From: Chryseobacterium indologenes
GTDB taxonomy: Bacteria > Bacteroidota > Bacteroidia > Flavobacteriales > Weeksellaceae
Assembly (NCBI GenBank): GCA_002439165.1
Contig: DJTE01000034.1
Span: 46,569-110,568 of the forward strand
Direction: 5' to 3'
DNA length: 64,000 bases
A program made the position numbers and the translations under genes. This document shows, one piece after another, positions 42,871 to 51,847 of this stretch (within the stretch, counting starts at the first letter, position 1; each line of letters opens with the position of its first letter). Under the pieces are notes generated by a model. The model did no database searches, had not been told where the DNA came from, and saw only the letters and a list, made by a program, of their open reading frames with translations.

Positions 42871-44754
42871 ATGAACTTAGATCAGAATATATATTCCAAA
42901 GAATCTGTAAAAGCCAGGATGCTTCAGAATGCAACCAAAGTATGGGGACTGAAAAGTCCGCAGTCTCTGGATCCCTTTGTAAAACTGCTGATAGATGCAT
43001 TCAGCACAGAAGTTTTTAAAGCCAATAATGAAATCCAGACCGTTAATGCCAGAATCCTTGAAAAACTGGCCAAACTTCTGACACCCTCCATTTATACCCA
43101 TCCGATTCCTGCTCACGCAGTAGCCTATACACAGCCTTATGAATCCTCCGAAATCCTTCTGGAACATTCCGAATTCTTCTTCCGCAAGCAAATGACCTCT
43201 ACGGTAAAATCAGAATCGGATAAACAGCTGAATATTCCTTTTACACCTATCGGAAATGTACGGATCAATAAAGCGCAGACGGCAGTAATGTTTGTAGGAA
43301 ATACATGTTATAGCATTGATGACCGGCTGAATAAAATTCCGGTGGCAAGATTTCAGGGAAGACCGGAAGATTACCGGAAGGTTACCATAGGAGTGGACGT
43401 CAGTAAATATGCCAGTGAAAATTTTCCTAAATACCTGAGTGTATTCTGTTCCAATCCTGCTTTCGAACACCTGGATTTCGTCTATAAGCTGTTGCCTTAT
43501 ATTACCGTTTCCAGTAATGGAAATCCACTGTTTGTAAGAGAGGGATTAAGTTACCTTTCCAATAGCCAGCAGGACGGATATGAACAGATGTTCAGAGAAC
43601 AGTCTATCCGGAATAAGGTAATTGAAGATATTAAAAGTATTTATCGCCATAAATTCATAGAGATTACTGGTCTTTCGGGCAGTTTATTTTCAGAGCCGGG
43701 AAAACTTCCGCAGAATCTTGACTTTCTTGCCGGAAAAGAAGAAATTATAAAACAGATAGGAGACAAGCGTTACTTATGGCTTACCTTCGAATTTCCGCCA
43801 CAGTTTTCAGCGGAAATCCTTGATAATTTCTCATTTGTAATGAATGCCTTCCCAATCTACAACAGAGGCTGGAAAAAAACAGAATACAGTCTGGATATTA
43901 TGGGGAATAATATCCCTCTGGTAACAGACGAAGGTGAGCACTTTCTTTATGTGGATGAGGTTCAGGACGGAGACGGAAGGAGATATACCGAAATACCCTT
44001 TACCCCGGCAGATGACCTGAAAAAAGGATTGTATACTGTAAGAAAAGGAGGCATGGAACGTTTCACCAACAGAAATGCGGTGGATATGATTGCTAATGTA
44101 CTGGAACTGACGAGGGATGAAATCGCAGCATTCTCACTTTTAAACAGAGATAATGTAAAAGGAGTGCTGAGCGAAATGTCCGATAAAATGAAGTCGATGG
44201 TACAGAAAGTAAACAATGCCAAGAGAAATATCAGGCAGGAACTGAACTATGTGATCATGGAACCGGTAGAAAAAACGGATCATACTTATGCTTCCTTCTG
44301 GATCACCCACTGTACGCTGGCCAATCATATGCGTTCCGGAACAGAACTTTCCAACCAGTTAAAATCGCAGACCGTGATCCTGCTTACCGAAACCATCGGA
44401 GGTTCTGAAGAGCAGAAAGGAACAGACAGTATCCAGGCTTATAAGTACGCGTTAACGACCAGAGATAAGATTATTTCCCTGGAAGACGTGAAAAACTACT
44501 GCAGAATGATTCTTAAGGACGAGCTTAAAGAAGTAAGAGTAAGAAGAGGAACCATGATCAGCAACAGACCGAAAGAAGGTTTTGTAAGAACCGTGGAGGT
44601 GGAGATTATCCCTCAGAATTACTCATTCTACGGAAGAGCCTACTGGGAAAATATGGCCAATATCATCAGAAACCAGATCATTGCAAAAGCCATAGACGGG
44701 ATTGAATATGTTGTGAAGATCAGTAACGAAGATAGCGAGTACCAGGATATGTAA
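42871..44754 (+). CDS. tssF: T6SS baseplate protein TssF
   Basis: A 627-residue protein placed as TssF by length, the start (SKESVKARMLQNATKVWG, DAFSTEVFKANNEIQ, LEKLAKLLTPSIYTHPIPAH) and position behind tssE. The region near 60-80 matches the wedge-protein pattern of VASPHL-type openings. TssF and TssG form the clamp of the T6SS baseplate wedge with TssE. The protein is divergent from proteobacterial TssF, as expected for subtype iii. The C-terminal region from about 540 (LKEVRVRRGTMIS) is like a gpJ-type arm. tssG is not adjacent. Confidence 0.8.
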   Translation: MNLDQNIYSKESVKARMLQNATKVWGLKSPQSLDPFVKLLIDAFSTEVFKANNEIQTVNARILEKLAKLLTPSIYTHPIPAHAVAYTQPYESSEILLEHSEFFFRKQMTSTVKSESDKQLNIPFTPIGNVRINKAQTAVMFVGNTCYSIDDRLNKIPVARFQGRPEDYRKVTIGVDVSKYASENFPKYLSVFCSNPAFEHLDFVYKLLPYITVSSNGNPLFVREGLSYLSNSQQDGYEQMFREQSIRNKVIEDIKSIYRHKFIEITGLSGSLFSEPGKLPQNLDFLAGKEEIIKQIGDKRYLWLTFEFPPQFSAEILDNFSFVMNAFPIYNRGWKKTEYSLDIMGNNIPLVTDEGEHFLYVDEVQDGDGRRYTEIPFTPADDLKKGLYTVRKGGMERFTNRNAVDMIANVLELTRDEIAAFSLLNRDNVKGVLSEMSDKMKSMVQKVNNAKRNIRQELNYVIMEPVEKTDHTYASFWITHCTLANHMRSGTELSNQLKSQTVILLTETIGGSEEQKGTDSIQAYKYALTTRDKIISLEDVKNYCRMILKDELKEVRVRRGTMISNRPKEGFVRTVEVEIIPQNYSFYGRAYWENMANIIRNQIIAKAIDGIEYVVKISNEDSEYQDM

Positions 44755-44772
44755 ACCTAAATAGAAAAAAAT

Positions 44773-45705
44773 ATGAAAAAGATTATTGTACTTGCCCTGG
44801 CACTGAGCTTTGCCTCAGCCGGTGTTATAAGCTGCAAGAAAGACATCAGTAAACTGGGCAAATCGGTATTGGATCTTGGCGGAACAGAAAATGCAAATGC
44901 TATTATCGATTTCAATAACAATTTTTTGGATTCCTATAAAAGCAGTTCAAAACATATTGATGAAATCCTTAAATATACAGAAGCAGCCGTTACCAAATCG
45001 AAAGGCGGGAATGTATTGATTATGCCTCTTGTTATGAGTTCTATGGATTACAGCATTTCAAAAATCAAAGAAATACCTTCCGGCTTTGATAAGGATAAAG
45101 CCGCCATAGAAACAGATTTTAATACCTATAAAGCAAAAAAAGAAAGCATAGGAAAAAAATTTGAGGAACTGAAATCTTACATGAATTCGGAGGATTACAA
45201 AGACGACAAAGGAGCGAAAGCTGAAGCGATAAAAAAAGATATTGAAACGGATGCCCAGGCTTTCTTTACAGCAGGGGAGAATGTTGTTGCTAAAATTAAA
45301 CCCGCAACAGATGCCGCAGAAGAAATTGTGCTTAAAGATCATCCGATGAAAGAATACATTATTTCTTCAAAAAGTGTGATGAGTTCTCTGGACGGCGTTC
45401 TGGATGTTCTGGAGAAGCAATATGGCGGAAAATTTGATGAAGCCGAAGCACAGAAGAAATATGATGAATTTGCCAAAGTAGCAGAAGCCAATGCAAAACT
45501 GGAGTTCAATGTGAAAGACCCGCAGTATTCTTATAAAAAAACACAGTTTGAATACTTCAATAAAAGCGCTTCAGGCTTTCTGGACAACTACCGCAAGCTG
45601 ATCCGTGATTCCAAAGCCAGCGGGAAAATATCAGACTCAGACATACAGCAGATCGATTCCTCTTATGAATCCGTATTGAATGCTTACAATACATTTGTGA
45701 AATAA
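44773..45705 (+). CDS. DUF3829-like lipoprotein
   Basis: A 310-residue predicted lipoprotein. The signal peptide ends in the lipobox VISC with the cysteine at about residue 21. The mature protein is all-helical and Lys/Asp/Glu-rich, as in the DUF3829 (YiiG-like) family. It starts 18 bases after tssF and is probably in the same transcript, with a terminator behind it. A T6SS membrane-complex role (like TssJ) is suggested only by position. Confidence 0.7.
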   Translation: MKKIIVLALALSFASAGVISCKKDISKLGKSVLDLGGTENANAIIDFNNNFLDSYKSSSKHIDEILKYTEAAVTKSKGGNVLIMPLVMSSMDYSISKIKEIPSGFDKDKAAIETDFNTYKAKKESIGKKFEELKSYMNSEDYKDDKGAKAEAIKKDIETDAQAFFTAGENVVAKIKPATDAAEEIVLKDHPMKEYIISSKSVMSSLDGVLDVLEKQYGGKFDEAEAQKKYDEFAKVAEANAKLEFNVKDPQYSYKKTQFEYFNKSASGFLDNYRKLIRDSKASGKISDSDIQQIDSSYESVLNAYNTFVK

Positions 45706-45722
45706 TGAATTGCCCAACATAC

Positions 45723-45754
45723 AAGACTGTCTCCAAAAAGGCAGTCTTTTTTTA
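45723..45754 (+). terminator. Terminator of the tssE-tssF-lipoprotein unit
   Basis: AAGACTG...CAGTCTT stem followed by a run of T. Confidence 0.85.
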
Positions 45755-45919
45755 TGATTTATCTTCATTCGTGAGGTAAAATATTTCAGATTTCTAAAAT
45801 GATAAAGAACTGAAAATAATTGATTCTTGCAGATACTGCATATTTAAATTTAACTGAAGTTTAAATTTTTTCTACAACTTTTGTGACCGTAATCATTCAT
45901 AGAATTGCATAAAATTCCG

Positions 45920-45927
45920 TAATTTTG
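45920..45927 (+). promoter_or_regulatory. Candidate -7 box for uvrA
   Basis: TAATTTTG matches TAnnTTTG, 36 bases before the uvrA start. Confidence 0.45.
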
Positions 45928-45962
45928 CACATCGTGATTTTCAGGTAGAATCACTCCAAATT

Positions 45963-48791
45963 ATGAGTAAATCAACAGAATATATAGAAGTTTACGGAGC
46001 ACGTGAACATAATCTGAAAAATATTAACGTCAAAATTCCGCGCAATGAACTGGTCGTGATTACCGGGCTTTCCGGAAGCGGAAAATCTTCACTGGCTTTT
46101 GACACCATATTTGCTGAAGGACAGCGTCGTTATATTGAAACCTTCTCAGCGTATGCAAGACAGTTTCTGGGCGGACTGGAAAGACCCGATGTAGATAAGA
46201 TTGAAGGACTTTCTCCTGTAATTGCCATTGAGCAGAAAACAACGAATAAAAACCCCCGTTCAACCGTAGGAACGGTTACTGAACTTTACGATTTCCTCCG
46301 TCTTTTATATGCCCGGGTTTCGGATGCCTATTCATTATCAACAGGAAAAAAACTGGTAAGCTACACCGAAGAACAGATTCTGGAAACGATCAAAGAAAAT
46401 TATAAAGGCGAAAAAATAATGCTTCTGGCCCCTGTGGTACGATCCAGAAAAGGACACTACCACGAACTTTTTGTACAGATGGCTAAAAAAGGGTACGGGC
46501 AGGCAAGAATTGACGGCGAACTGCAGGATATAGAGTACGACCTGAAGCTGGACCGCTACAAAACCCACGATATTGATATCGTTATAGACCGTTGGATCAT
46601 TGGAGAAAATGCATCCGAGAACAGAATGGAAAAATCTCTCCGTACCGCTATGGAAATGGGTGAGGGAATCATCGGAATTCAGAAACTGGGAAGTACGGAT
46701 ATCGAATATTTTTCTAAAAACCTGATGGACGCAGAGACAGGCCATTCACTGGCATTGCCGGAACCCAATACGTTCTCGTTCAATTCTCCGAAAGGAAGCT
46801 GCCCGGACTGTAAAGGACTGGGAATGATCAAAAAAATTAACACCGATTATTTTGTAGAGAATCCTAAGCTTTCCATTAATCAGGGAGGATTGCTGCCGTT
46901 GGAAGATATCAAATCCAATAAATGGATCCTTTCCCAGGTCAAAAATATTCTTGAGATTTTCGGATTGGGAATGACAACACCTATGCAGGATATTCCTGAA
47001 GAAGCGTTGGACTATATCTACAACGGATGCCATAAAGAATTCAATAAAGATCTGAAATATGCAGGGATTACCAAGAAGATAAAGATCAGTTTTGATGGTC
47101 TTATTCCTTTCATGGAAGAGATTATTGAAGAAAGAGAATCTTACGAAGCCGTATTGCTGGAAAGACATTTTACAACCGAAGAAACCTGCCCGGTTTGCCA
47201 GGGAACACGTCTTCAGCCTTCAAGCCTGAGCTTTAAAATAGACGGGAAAAATATAGCCGAAGTAAATGCTTTAAGTTTAGCGGATCTGAAAGACTGGCTG
47301 GCAGAAGTAAAAGATAAATTTTCAGAAAAAAACAAGATCATTGCCCACGAGATCTTAAAGGAAATAGAAACCCGCCTTCAGTTTCTTCTGGATGTAGGAT
47401 TGGATTACCTGAGCTTAAGCCGGAGTTCCAGAACCCTTTCCGGAGGAGAATCTCAGAGAATCCGTCTGGCAACACAGATCGGGTCTCAATTGGTAAATGT
47501 TCTGTATATTTTGGATGAACCCAGCATCGGGCTTCATCAGAGGGATAATGAAAGGCTGATCAGTTCACTGAAAAACCTGAGAGATATAGGAAACTCCGTA
47601 CTGGTGGTAGAGCATGATAAAGATATGATCCTTGAAGCGGATGAGGTACTGGATATCGGTCCCAGAGCCGGAAAATTCGGGGGAGAAATACTCTGGCAGG
47701 GGAAACCGGAAGATTTGCTGAAAGCAGATACCATTACCGCGCAGTACATCAACGGGAAAAGAAAGATAGAGATTCCGGCTGAAAGAAGAGCCGGGAGCGG
47801 AAAAAATATAGTATTAAAGGGAGCTACCGGAAATAACCTGAAAAATGTCACCTTAGATATCCCTTTAGGAAAACTGGTGGTGGTAACCGGCATTTCAGGA
47901 AGCGGAAAGTCATCCCTGATCAACGGAACTTTGTACCCGATTCTGAATAAGCATTTCTACCGAGCCGTTCAGGAACCTCTTCCTTATAAAAAAATTGAAG
48001 GCCTTGAAAATATCGACAAGATTGTAGATGTAGACCAGACCCCGATCGGAAGAACCCCCCGTTCAAACCCTGCAACCTATACAGGAATGTTTACCGACAT
48101 CCGAAACCTTTTTGCAGAACTTCCGGAAAGTAAGATCCGGGGGTATAAACCGGGCAGATTCTCTTTCAATGTAAAAGGCGGAAGATGCGAAACCTGCCAG
48201 GGGGGAGGACTTAAAGTCATTGAAATGAATTTCCTTCCGGATGTATATGTACACTGCGAAACCTGCAACGGAAAACGTTTCAACAGAGAGACCCTGGAGG
48301 TCCGGTATAAAGGGAAATCCATTTCTGATGTACTGGATATGACAATTGATGAAGCCGTAGAATTCTTCCAGCCGATCCCGAAAATCTTTGCCAAAGTGAA
48401 GACTTTACAGGATGTTGGTTTGGGGTATATTACATTGGGACAGCAGTCTACAACACTTTCCGGAGGAGAAGCCCAGCGTATCAAACTGGCTACCGAACTC
48501 TCCAAAAGACAGACCGGAAATACATTGTATATCCTTGATGAACCTACAACCGGCCTTCACTTTGAAGATGTAAAGATCCTGATGGATGCTATTAACCGGT
48601 TGGTGGAACTGGGAAACTCGTTCATTATTATTGAGCACAATATGGATGTGATCAAGCTGGCAGACCATATTATTGATGTAGGTCCCGAAGGAGGAAAACA
48701 TGGCGGGCAGATCGTGGCGCAGGGAACTCCTGAGGAAATTGTGAAGTCTAAGAAAAGCTTAACAGGAAAATTCCTGAAAAAAGAATTATAA
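45963..48791 (+). CDS. uvrA: Excinuclease ABC subunit A
   Basis: A 942-residue damage-sensing ATPase of nucleotide excision repair, working with UvrB and UvrC. It has two ABC ATPase halves, with Walker A motifs GLSGSGKSSLAF (about residues 33-44) and GISGSGKSSLING (near 643), ABC signatures LSGGESQRIRLA and LSGGEAQRIKLA, and zinc-binding pairs CPDCKGLG, CPVCQGTR and CETCQGGG/CETCNGKR. Length is typical of class I UvrA. It is a single gene with its own terminator. The UVR-type motif in the 25339 protein is a separate, unlinked observation. Confidence 0.97.
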   Translation: MSKSTEYIEVYGAREHNLKNINVKIPRNELVVITGLSGSGKSSLAFDTIFAEGQRRYIETFSAYARQFLGGLERPDVDKIEGLSPVIAIEQKTTNKNPRSTVGTVTELYDFLRLLYARVSDAYSLSTGKKLVSYTEEQILETIKENYKGEKIMLLAPVVRSRKGHYHELFVQMAKKGYGQARIDGELQDIEYDLKLDRYKTHDIDIVIDRWIIGENASENRMEKSLRTAMEMGEGIIGIQKLGSTDIEYFSKNLMDAETGHSLALPEPNTFSFNSPKGSCPDCKGLGMIKKINTDYFVENPKLSINQGGLLPLEDIKSNKWILSQVKNILEIFGLGMTTPMQDIPEEALDYIYNGCHKEFNKDLKYAGITKKIKISFDGLIPFMEEIIEERESYEAVLLERHFTTEETCPVCQGTRLQPSSLSFKIDGKNIAEVNALSLADLKDWLAEVKDKFSEKNKIIAHEILKEIETRLQFLLDVGLDYLSLSRSSRTLSGGESQRIRLATQIGSQLVNVLYILDEPSIGLHQRDNERLISSLKNLRDIGNSVLVVEHDKDMILEADEVLDIGPRAGKFGGEILWQGKPEDLLKADTITAQYINGKRKIEIPAERRAGSGKNIVLKGATGNNLKNVTLDIPLGKLVVVTGISGSGKSSLINGTLYPILNKHFYRAVQEPLPYKKIEGLENIDKIVDVDQTPIGRTPRSNPATYTGMFTDIRNLFAELPESKIRGYKPGRFSFNVKGGRCETCQGGGLKVIEMNFLPDVYVHCETCNGKRFNRETLEVRYKGKSISDVLDMTIDEAVEFFQPIPKIFAKVKTLQDVGLGYITLGQQSTTLSGGEAQRIKLATELSKRQTGNTLYILDEPTTGLHFEDVKILMDAINRLVELGNSFIIIEHNMDVIKLADHIIDVGPEGGKHGGQIVAQGTPEEIVKSKKSLTGKFLKKEL

Positions 48792-48807
48792 AAAAATCAT
48801 TAAAATA

Positions 48808-48842
48808 AAAGAATCTGCTCAGGAAAAGCAGATTCTTTTTTA
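48808..48842. terminator. Terminator after uvrA
   Basis: AAAGAATCTGC...GCAGATTCTTT stem with a T run on the + side and an A run (T on the - strand) upstream, so it can serve both convergent genes. Confidence 0.88.
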
Positions 48843-48857
48843 TATCCAATACTGAAG

Positions 48858-49346
48858 TTACAGAGAAGAAATATAAACTTCTATTTTTGTACCGTCATAA
48901 TTAAAAGTTCCGTCTTCAGCATTCCGCTTGCCCAGAACCCATTTCATATCTACCGGTACAGACCATGCCGTTCCCAGTTTAAACCCATTTACAGACCGTA
49001 TTTCTGCACCGTTTCCGGTACTCAGAGCAGAATGAAACCACGTCCTGTCATGTAACCTGTAAAACCCGATTGCTTTTCCTTTGGGGATAACTGAGTAGCC
49101 GTCCCATTTTTCTCCATTGGGATAATCGAATTTTTTCAGCCAGCTCTGTCCGCTGTGCATGGTAAGCTCATCCGGAGAGATGGAGGATCCCAGCATATAC
49201 ATAGCATAGCCTACCGCATCGTGGCATATTCCTTTATTGTAGTGGATGATATCGTCACTGCCTTCAATAAGAGAATTTCCGATCCGTGATTTACTTACAG
49301 CATCCATTTGCCCGGTATGGGCTCCCTTAGGTGTAATAATTTCCAT
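48858..49346 (-). CDS. Small papain/NlpC-like cysteine hydrolase candidate
   Basis: A 162-residue protein without a signal peptide. The pattern NKGICHDAVGYAMYMLG places a cysteine (C41) at the start of a helix, and RTWFHSALSTGNGAEIRSVNG places a histidine (H105) in a strand followed by a Gly-rich turn. That is the order seen in NlpC/P60- and papain-fold amidases. No database-level family is recognised. Lack of a signal peptide together with a T6SS in the genome would suit a T6SS peptidoglycan amidase effector, but no immunity gene is obvious next to it. Function is inference. Confidence 0.55.
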   Translation of the reverse strand: MEIITPKGAHTGQMDAVSKSRIGNSLIEGSDDIIHYNKGICHDAVGYAMYMLGSSISPDELTMHSGQSWLKKFDYPNGEKWDGYSVIPKGKAIGFYRLHDRTWFHSALSTGNGAEIRSVNGFKLGTAWSVPVDMKWVLGKRNAEDGTFNYDGTKIEVYISSL

Positions 49347-49543
49347 ATTAATTTTGTATTGATGTGATGATTAGGTGGTTTAAAGATAGGGAATTAAAAT
49401 CAAATGGTTTTTCTCGCACATCTGTACATTGGAATGTTAATATTTCTCAGGACAACCTGTAAAAATGAAAATTTTAAATATAAAATTATAATAATTGATA
49501 AATAAATTCGTTTTAAATTGACAAATCGTAAAATTAAAACAAT

Positions 49544-49678
49544 ATGAAAAATTTAAAAAAGCTGACAAAAACAGACCTGAAGGCCGTGTATGGAGGACAG
49601 CCTAAGCTTTATTGTTTTTACTGTGAAAGATACAATAGAACCATATGCAGCGAAATTCACCTTTCTCAGTGTCCTTAA
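49544..49678 (+). CDS. Bacteriocin-like peptide with a double-glycine leader
   Basis: A 44-codon gene, too short for most gene finders. The leader MKNLKKLTKTDLKAVYGG ends in the classical Gly-Gly cleavage site of ComC/bacteriocin-type precursors. The 26-residue core QPKLYCFYCERYNRTICSEI and its continuation to QCP holds four cysteines. Such leaders are cut and exported by peptidase-containing ABC transporters (PCAT) or matured as RiPPs; Chryseobacterium genomes carry many similar short genes annotated bacteriocin-like. A strong terminator follows nine bases after the stop. No transporter or modifying enzyme is in the window. It is divergent from the cysteine-hydrolase-like gene. Confidence 0.75.
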   Translation: MKNLKKLTKTDLKAVYGGQPKLYCFYCERYNRTICSEIHLSQCP

Positions 49679-49686
49679 AAAAATTA

Positions 49687-49712
49687 AACCGCTTTTTACA
49701 GGCGGTTTTTTT
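49687..49712 (+). terminator. Terminator after the leader-peptide gene
   Basis: AACCGC-TTTTTACAG-GCGGTT hairpin followed by seven T. Confidence 0.88.
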
Positions 49713-49726
49713 GTGAAGATATCTGT

Positions 49727-50281
49727 TTATCGGTTACTTTTAATAAATTCATTCAGTGTTGTTTTAAGATCCTTAGAATGAGCAATGGTATCAAAAACAA
49801 TATTGTCGATCTTCCATCCCTGTTTGGAACTGATCAGGCGAATGTGATCCGTCCATACTATTCTTGGCGGGCTTAGAGCGTATTCAAACTCAACAGCAGC
49901 TTCGGCAGCGGTTTTACCGGTATTTATATGAACGGATTTGATCTTATAACCGGTATATCCTTCATATAAACCTGAGAATACGGCACCTTCAAATATCAGA
50001 GGTTTTTCATCCGGATGATTACTCTTACTTACTCTCTCAATATCTGCTTTAGATGTATTCACGGCTGTTTCCAGGGTCTTTTTCAGGTCAGGAGAAAACA
50101 GGCTGTCGGAAAAGGTCCGGTGGTAAAGAGCTTCATTGGATTTTCCATACCGGATATAGAGGGTATTGATCTTTCCGGTAATCATAGTATGATCATCAGA
50201 TACAGAAGAGGAAGACCTTTTATTGTTACATGCTGCCAGCATAATGATCGTGCCTAAGGATAAAAAAAGTAATCTTATCAT
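49727..50281 (-). CDS. Small lipoprotein, DUF3828-like
   Basis: A 184-residue predicted lipoprotein: the signal peptide ends LAAC with the lipidated cysteine at about residue 18, then a Ser-rich linker. The mature domain (about 38-175) resembles the DUF3828 periplasmic fold (a beta sheet with WTDHIRLISSKQGWKIDNIVF near the end). Function unknown. It is convergent with the leader-peptide gene, sharing the intergenic terminator region, and is followed upstream on its strand by the divergent DUF421 gene. Confidence 0.65.
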   Translation of the reverse strand: MIRLLFLSLGTIIMLAACNNKRSSSSVSDDHTMITGKINTLYIRYGKSNEALYHRTFSDSLFSPDLKKTLETAVNTSKADIERVSKSNHPDEKPLIFEGAVFSGLYEGYTGYKIKSVHINTGKTAAEAAVEFEYALSPPRIVWTDHIRLISSKQGWKIDNIVFDTIAHSKDLKTTLNEFIKSNR

Positions 50282-50410
50282 GCTTGGATATATTGTTTAA
50301 ATTCAGTTTCAAAACCTGTACCAAAGGAAGCACAGCATAAGATTGCTGATTTTTCTCCCGATGATGAATACATTTTGTATGAACACGTCTGTACAATAAC
50401 AAAAAATCTA

Positions 50411-50418
50411 TACATTTG
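50411..50418 (+). promoter_or_regulatory. Candidate -7 box for the DUF421 gene
   Basis: TACATTTG matches TAnnTTTG, 19 bases before the GTG at 50438. Confidence 0.5.
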
Positions 50419-50437
50419 AATATATAAAAAACTCTCC

Positions 50438-50950
50438 GTGGATCCCATTCTTAATGTAGTTGTCCGTTCCCTGTGTGTTTACCTTTTCATGGTAATTGCC
50501 ATACGGCTTTTTGGGAAAAACCAGCTTTCACAGTTGAACGCCGGTGATGTAGTGCTTCTGTTGCTTATTTCCAACGCTGTACAGAATGCGATGGTGGGGC
50601 CGGATACCTCTTTGCAGGGAGGCCTTATTGCAGCTTTGGTTCTCTTTGTTGCTAACTTCATTTTAAAACGCCTTATGTTTACCCATCATAAATTTGAAAC
50701 ATTTATGGAAGAAGATCCCGTGATTCTTATTAAAGACGGAATTGTTGATCAGACCGCCCTAAACAGAGTTAAAATCACCCGTGATGAACTTGAAGAAGCA
50801 ATCCGGGAACATGGAGTTGAAAACATAAAAAATGTGAAGCTTTCTATCTTGGAAGTAGACGGCAATATCAGTGTTATTTCGGAAGATGAACAGCAAAAAC
50901 AGACCCATTATTCGAGGATCAAAAGAAAAAATAAAAGAAAATACCATTAA
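50438..50950 (+). CDS. DUF421 (YetF-like) membrane protein
   Basis: A 170-residue protein with three membrane helices (about 5-25, 35-52 and 60-78; AIRLFGKNQLSQLNAGDVVLLL is the family block) and a soluble DUF421 tail (about 85-170) with VILIKDGIVDQTAL. The start is GTG at 50438, since the next ATG (codon 18) would cut off the first helix. Function is unknown; YetF-like proteins have been linked to spore and envelope phenotypes in Firmicutes. A GNAT gene follows three bases after its stop. Confidence 0.82.
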   Translation: MDPILNVVVRSLCVYLFMVIAIRLFGKNQLSQLNAGDVVLLLLISNAVQNAMVGPDTSLQGGLIAALVLFVANFILKRLMFTHHKFETFMEEDPVILIKDGIVDQTALNRVKITRDELEEAIREHGVENIKNVKLSILEVDGNISVISEDEQQKQTHYSRIKRKNKRKYH

Positions 50951-50953
50951 AAG

Positions 50954-51448
50954 ATGAATTACGAATTACGAGAAATGCTTCCCGCCGATGAAAAAAGAGT
51001 ACTGGAAATCTTCAGACAGGGCGTAGATGGCGGTATTGCTACTTTTGAAACAGAAGTGCCCACTGCCGAAGCCTGGAATATGGAATACTTCAATGACTGC
51101 CGTTGGGTACTGGAAAACGAAAACAATGAAGTGGTAGGGTGGTGTGCTTTAAAACCTGTGAGTAAAAGAGAATGCTTTAAAGGAGTTGCTGATGTCAGTA
51201 TTTATTTCGATAATAATTATCAGGGAAAAGGGCTGGGATCGGTGCTGCTGAAAAAACTGATTCTGGACAGTGAAGATCATGGGTTCTGGACCCTTCAGGC
51301 CAATATCTTTCCCGAAAATGAAGCCTCTCTCAGATTTCACCAGAAAAACGGATTCAGGACCGTTGGAGTAAGAAAGAAGATCGGAAAACTGAACGGACAG
51401 TGGAAAGACCTTATTATGCTGGAAAAGAGAAGTGACAGTATCGCGTAA
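50954..51448 (+). CDS. GNAT-family N-acetyltransferase
   Basis: A 164-residue GNAT enzyme. Motif A (acetyl-CoA binding) is YQGKGLGSVLLKKLI near residues 89-103, and RFHQKNGFR near 130 is motif B. The overall pattern (EIFRQGVDGGIATFET at the start) resembles the phosphinothricin acetyltransferase/YncA group, which acetylates small amines or amino-acid analogues. The substrate is not predictable. It lies three bases after the DUF421 gene, probably in one transcript. Confidence 0.85.
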   Translation: MNYELREMLPADEKRVLEIFRQGVDGGIATFETEVPTAEAWNMEYFNDCRWVLENENNEVVGWCALKPVSKRECFKGVADVSIYFDNNYQGKGLGSVLLKKLILDSEDHGFWTLQANIFPENEASLRFHQKNGFRTVGVRKKIGKLNGQWKDLIMLEKRSDSIA

Positions 51449-51570
51449 AAATTGAATTATGAATAAGAAACAGAGAAATTTTAAATGTTAAATATTTCAA
51501 TCTTTTAATCATATCATTACTTTGGCATCAACATTGTTATTTCCATTGCGAAATTTGAAAAAGTGAGAAA

Positions 51571-51804
51571 ATGAAAAGTCTTATTAAAATGGCTGGTGTA
51601 GCGACTGTGATGTTGATGCTTACATCATGTGTAGTTCACGATCACCAGGTCAGAAGGGTTCCTCCGGGACATGCCAAGAAGATGTATGGAGGAAGTGCAA
51701 GATACTATGCACCGGGACATGTGAAAAAAAGAGTCTATTACTATGACAATGACGACAGAGGTCACCGTCACAAACACAAAGGTCACAAACGTCACAGAGA
51801 TTGA
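51571..51804 (+). CDS. Small His/Lys-rich lipoprotein
   Basis: A 77-residue predicted lipoprotein. Signal peptide ends LTSC with the cysteine at residue 20. The mature part is basic and aromatic, with a repeated PPGHAKK/APGHVKK motif and a His/Lys-rich tail (RHKHKGHKRHRD). Proteins with PPG-x-AKK motifs are sometimes mislabelled quinol oxidase subunit 4; nothing here supports that name. Metal binding by the tail is possible but unproven. Confidence 0.65.
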   Translation: MKSLIKMAGVATVMLMLTSCVVHDHQVRRVPPGHAKKMYGGSARYYAPGHVKKRVYYYDNDDRGHRHKHKGHKRHRD

Positions 51805-51811
51805 AAAAAAT

Positions 51812-51840
51812 AAAAAAGCCCTGAATTTTCAGGGCTTTTG
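51812..51840. terminator. Terminator between convergent genes
   Basis: AAAGCCCTG-AATTTT-CAGGGCTTT hairpin with a T run, serving the lipoprotein (+) and the DUF4286 gene (-). Confidence 0.85.
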
Positions 51841-51847
51841 ATGTATA

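Noticed and set aside
51571..51804. Quinol oxidase subunit 4
   Set aside because: The name is sometimes attached to proteins with PPG-x-AKK motifs, but a 77-residue lipoprotein without membrane helices cannot be that subunit.
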